In this document: in pieces, positions 12,118-12,333 of the stretch
How positions within the stretch are numbered: position 1 is the first letter of the stretch
Layout of the letters: every line of letters starts with the position of its first letter
Origin: Patescibacteria group bacterium UBA6257
GTDB lineage: Bacteria > Patescibacteriota > Minisyncoccia > UBA6257
DNA length: 12,333 nucleotides
NCBI GenBank assembly: GCA_002440845.1
Contig: DJVL01000009.1
Coordinates: 1 to 12,333 of the forward strand
Direction of reading: 5' to 3'
Notes under the pieces: model-generated
Told to the model about the DNA's origin: nothing
The model's input: only the letters and a program-made list of their open reading frames with translations
Database searches by the model: none
Position numbers and translations under genes: made by a program

Positions 12118-12333
12118 ATGGATTCAAAAGAATTGAGGCAAAAATTTTTAGAGTTTTTTAAGGAAAGAGGGCACCGTATAATACCTTCCTCTTCTTTAGT
12201 TCCAGAAAACGATCTTTCGGTGCTTTTCACTGCCGCCGGTATGCAGCAATTTAAACCTTATTATTCTGAAATTAAAAATCCTTTTGTTGATATTCATCAA
12301 GGATTAGATAAACCTTTGGGGATAAAAAACGTA
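12118..12333 (+). CDS. alaS: Alanyl-tRNA synthetase, N-terminal part (runs off the window)
   Basis: The first 72 codons of alaS are present. The protein begins MDSKELRQKFLEFFKERGH, then PSSSLVPENDLSVLFTAAGMQQFKPYY, which is the very conserved start of bacterial and eukaryotic AlaRS and part of the class II catalytic domain with motif 1. The enzyme charges tRNA-Ala. The remaining 800 or so residues lie beyond the window edge. The ATG fits the family's usual start exactly. The spacer before it is T/G-rich low-complexity DNA without a Shine-Dalgarno, and no clear promoter is seen, so whether alaS is co-transcribed with the Mur ligase gene is open. Confidence 0.95.
   Translation, partial: MDSKELRQKFLEFFKERGHRIIPSSSLVPENDLSVLFTAAGMQQFKPYYSEIKNPFVDIHQGLDKPLGIKNV

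Overview
The window reads as a piece of chromosome from an AT-rich bacterium of the Candidate Phyla Radiation (Patescibacteria), most likely of the Parcubacteria type. This placement is inferred from several genes that I recall as typical of that group: a sigma-region-4/HARE-HTH fusion protein, a membrane protein plus VirD4/TraG-like ATPase pair with a zinc-ribbon tail, and a Mur ligase lacking the usual N-terminal domain. Most starts lack a good Shine-Dalgarno sequence. TGA is a true stop (EF-P ends on it at the expected place), so the UGA=Gly code of Gracilibacteria/Absconditabacteria is excluded. All recognised protein genes are on the + strand; the one tRNA is on the - strand.

Left part (1-998). 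The end of a membrane protein, probably a family 2 glycosyltransferase, converges with a tRNA-Lys(UUU) gene. Upstream of the tRNA (to its right) lie three tandem copies of a ~170-bp unit. Each copy carries the first 19 nt of the tRNA plus several inverted repeats. A good extended -10 promoter at 932-959 points toward the array and the tRNA.

Translation pair (999-2589). epmA (EF-P lysyl/beta-lysyl ligase, a LysRS paralogue) lies 16 bp from efp, whose target lysine is present. Enzyme and substrate therefore appear to share an operon.

Control region (2590-2859). A consensus TTGACA-N17-TATTAT promoter is followed by a terminator-like hairpin and then a perfect 18-bp inverted repeat with an 83-bp loop. 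This leads into the next operon.

Main operon (2860-10492). The order is: sigma-4/HARE regulator; N-terminal membrane half and ATPase half of a TraG/VirD4-like protein, apparently split; dgkA (lipid kinase); dnaG; and rpoD with a very lysine-rich N-terminus. dnaG-rpoD is the core of the classical macromolecular-synthesis operon. The sigma-4/HARE protein and RpoD share the same -35-recognition helix and a 23-nt identical DNA stretch.

Right part (10493-12333). A short remnant resembling the C-terminus of a nucleotide-sugar dehydrogenase is followed by a 10-bp tandem duplication, a divergent MurE-like ligase, a low-complexity inverted-repeat intergenic region, and the start of alaS, cut by the window edge.

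No CRISPR array, transposase, integrase or toxin-antitoxin pair is visible. The most unusual items are the tRNA-derived tandem array, the 2.6-2.86 kb control region with the regulator it precedes, and the split ATPase gene.
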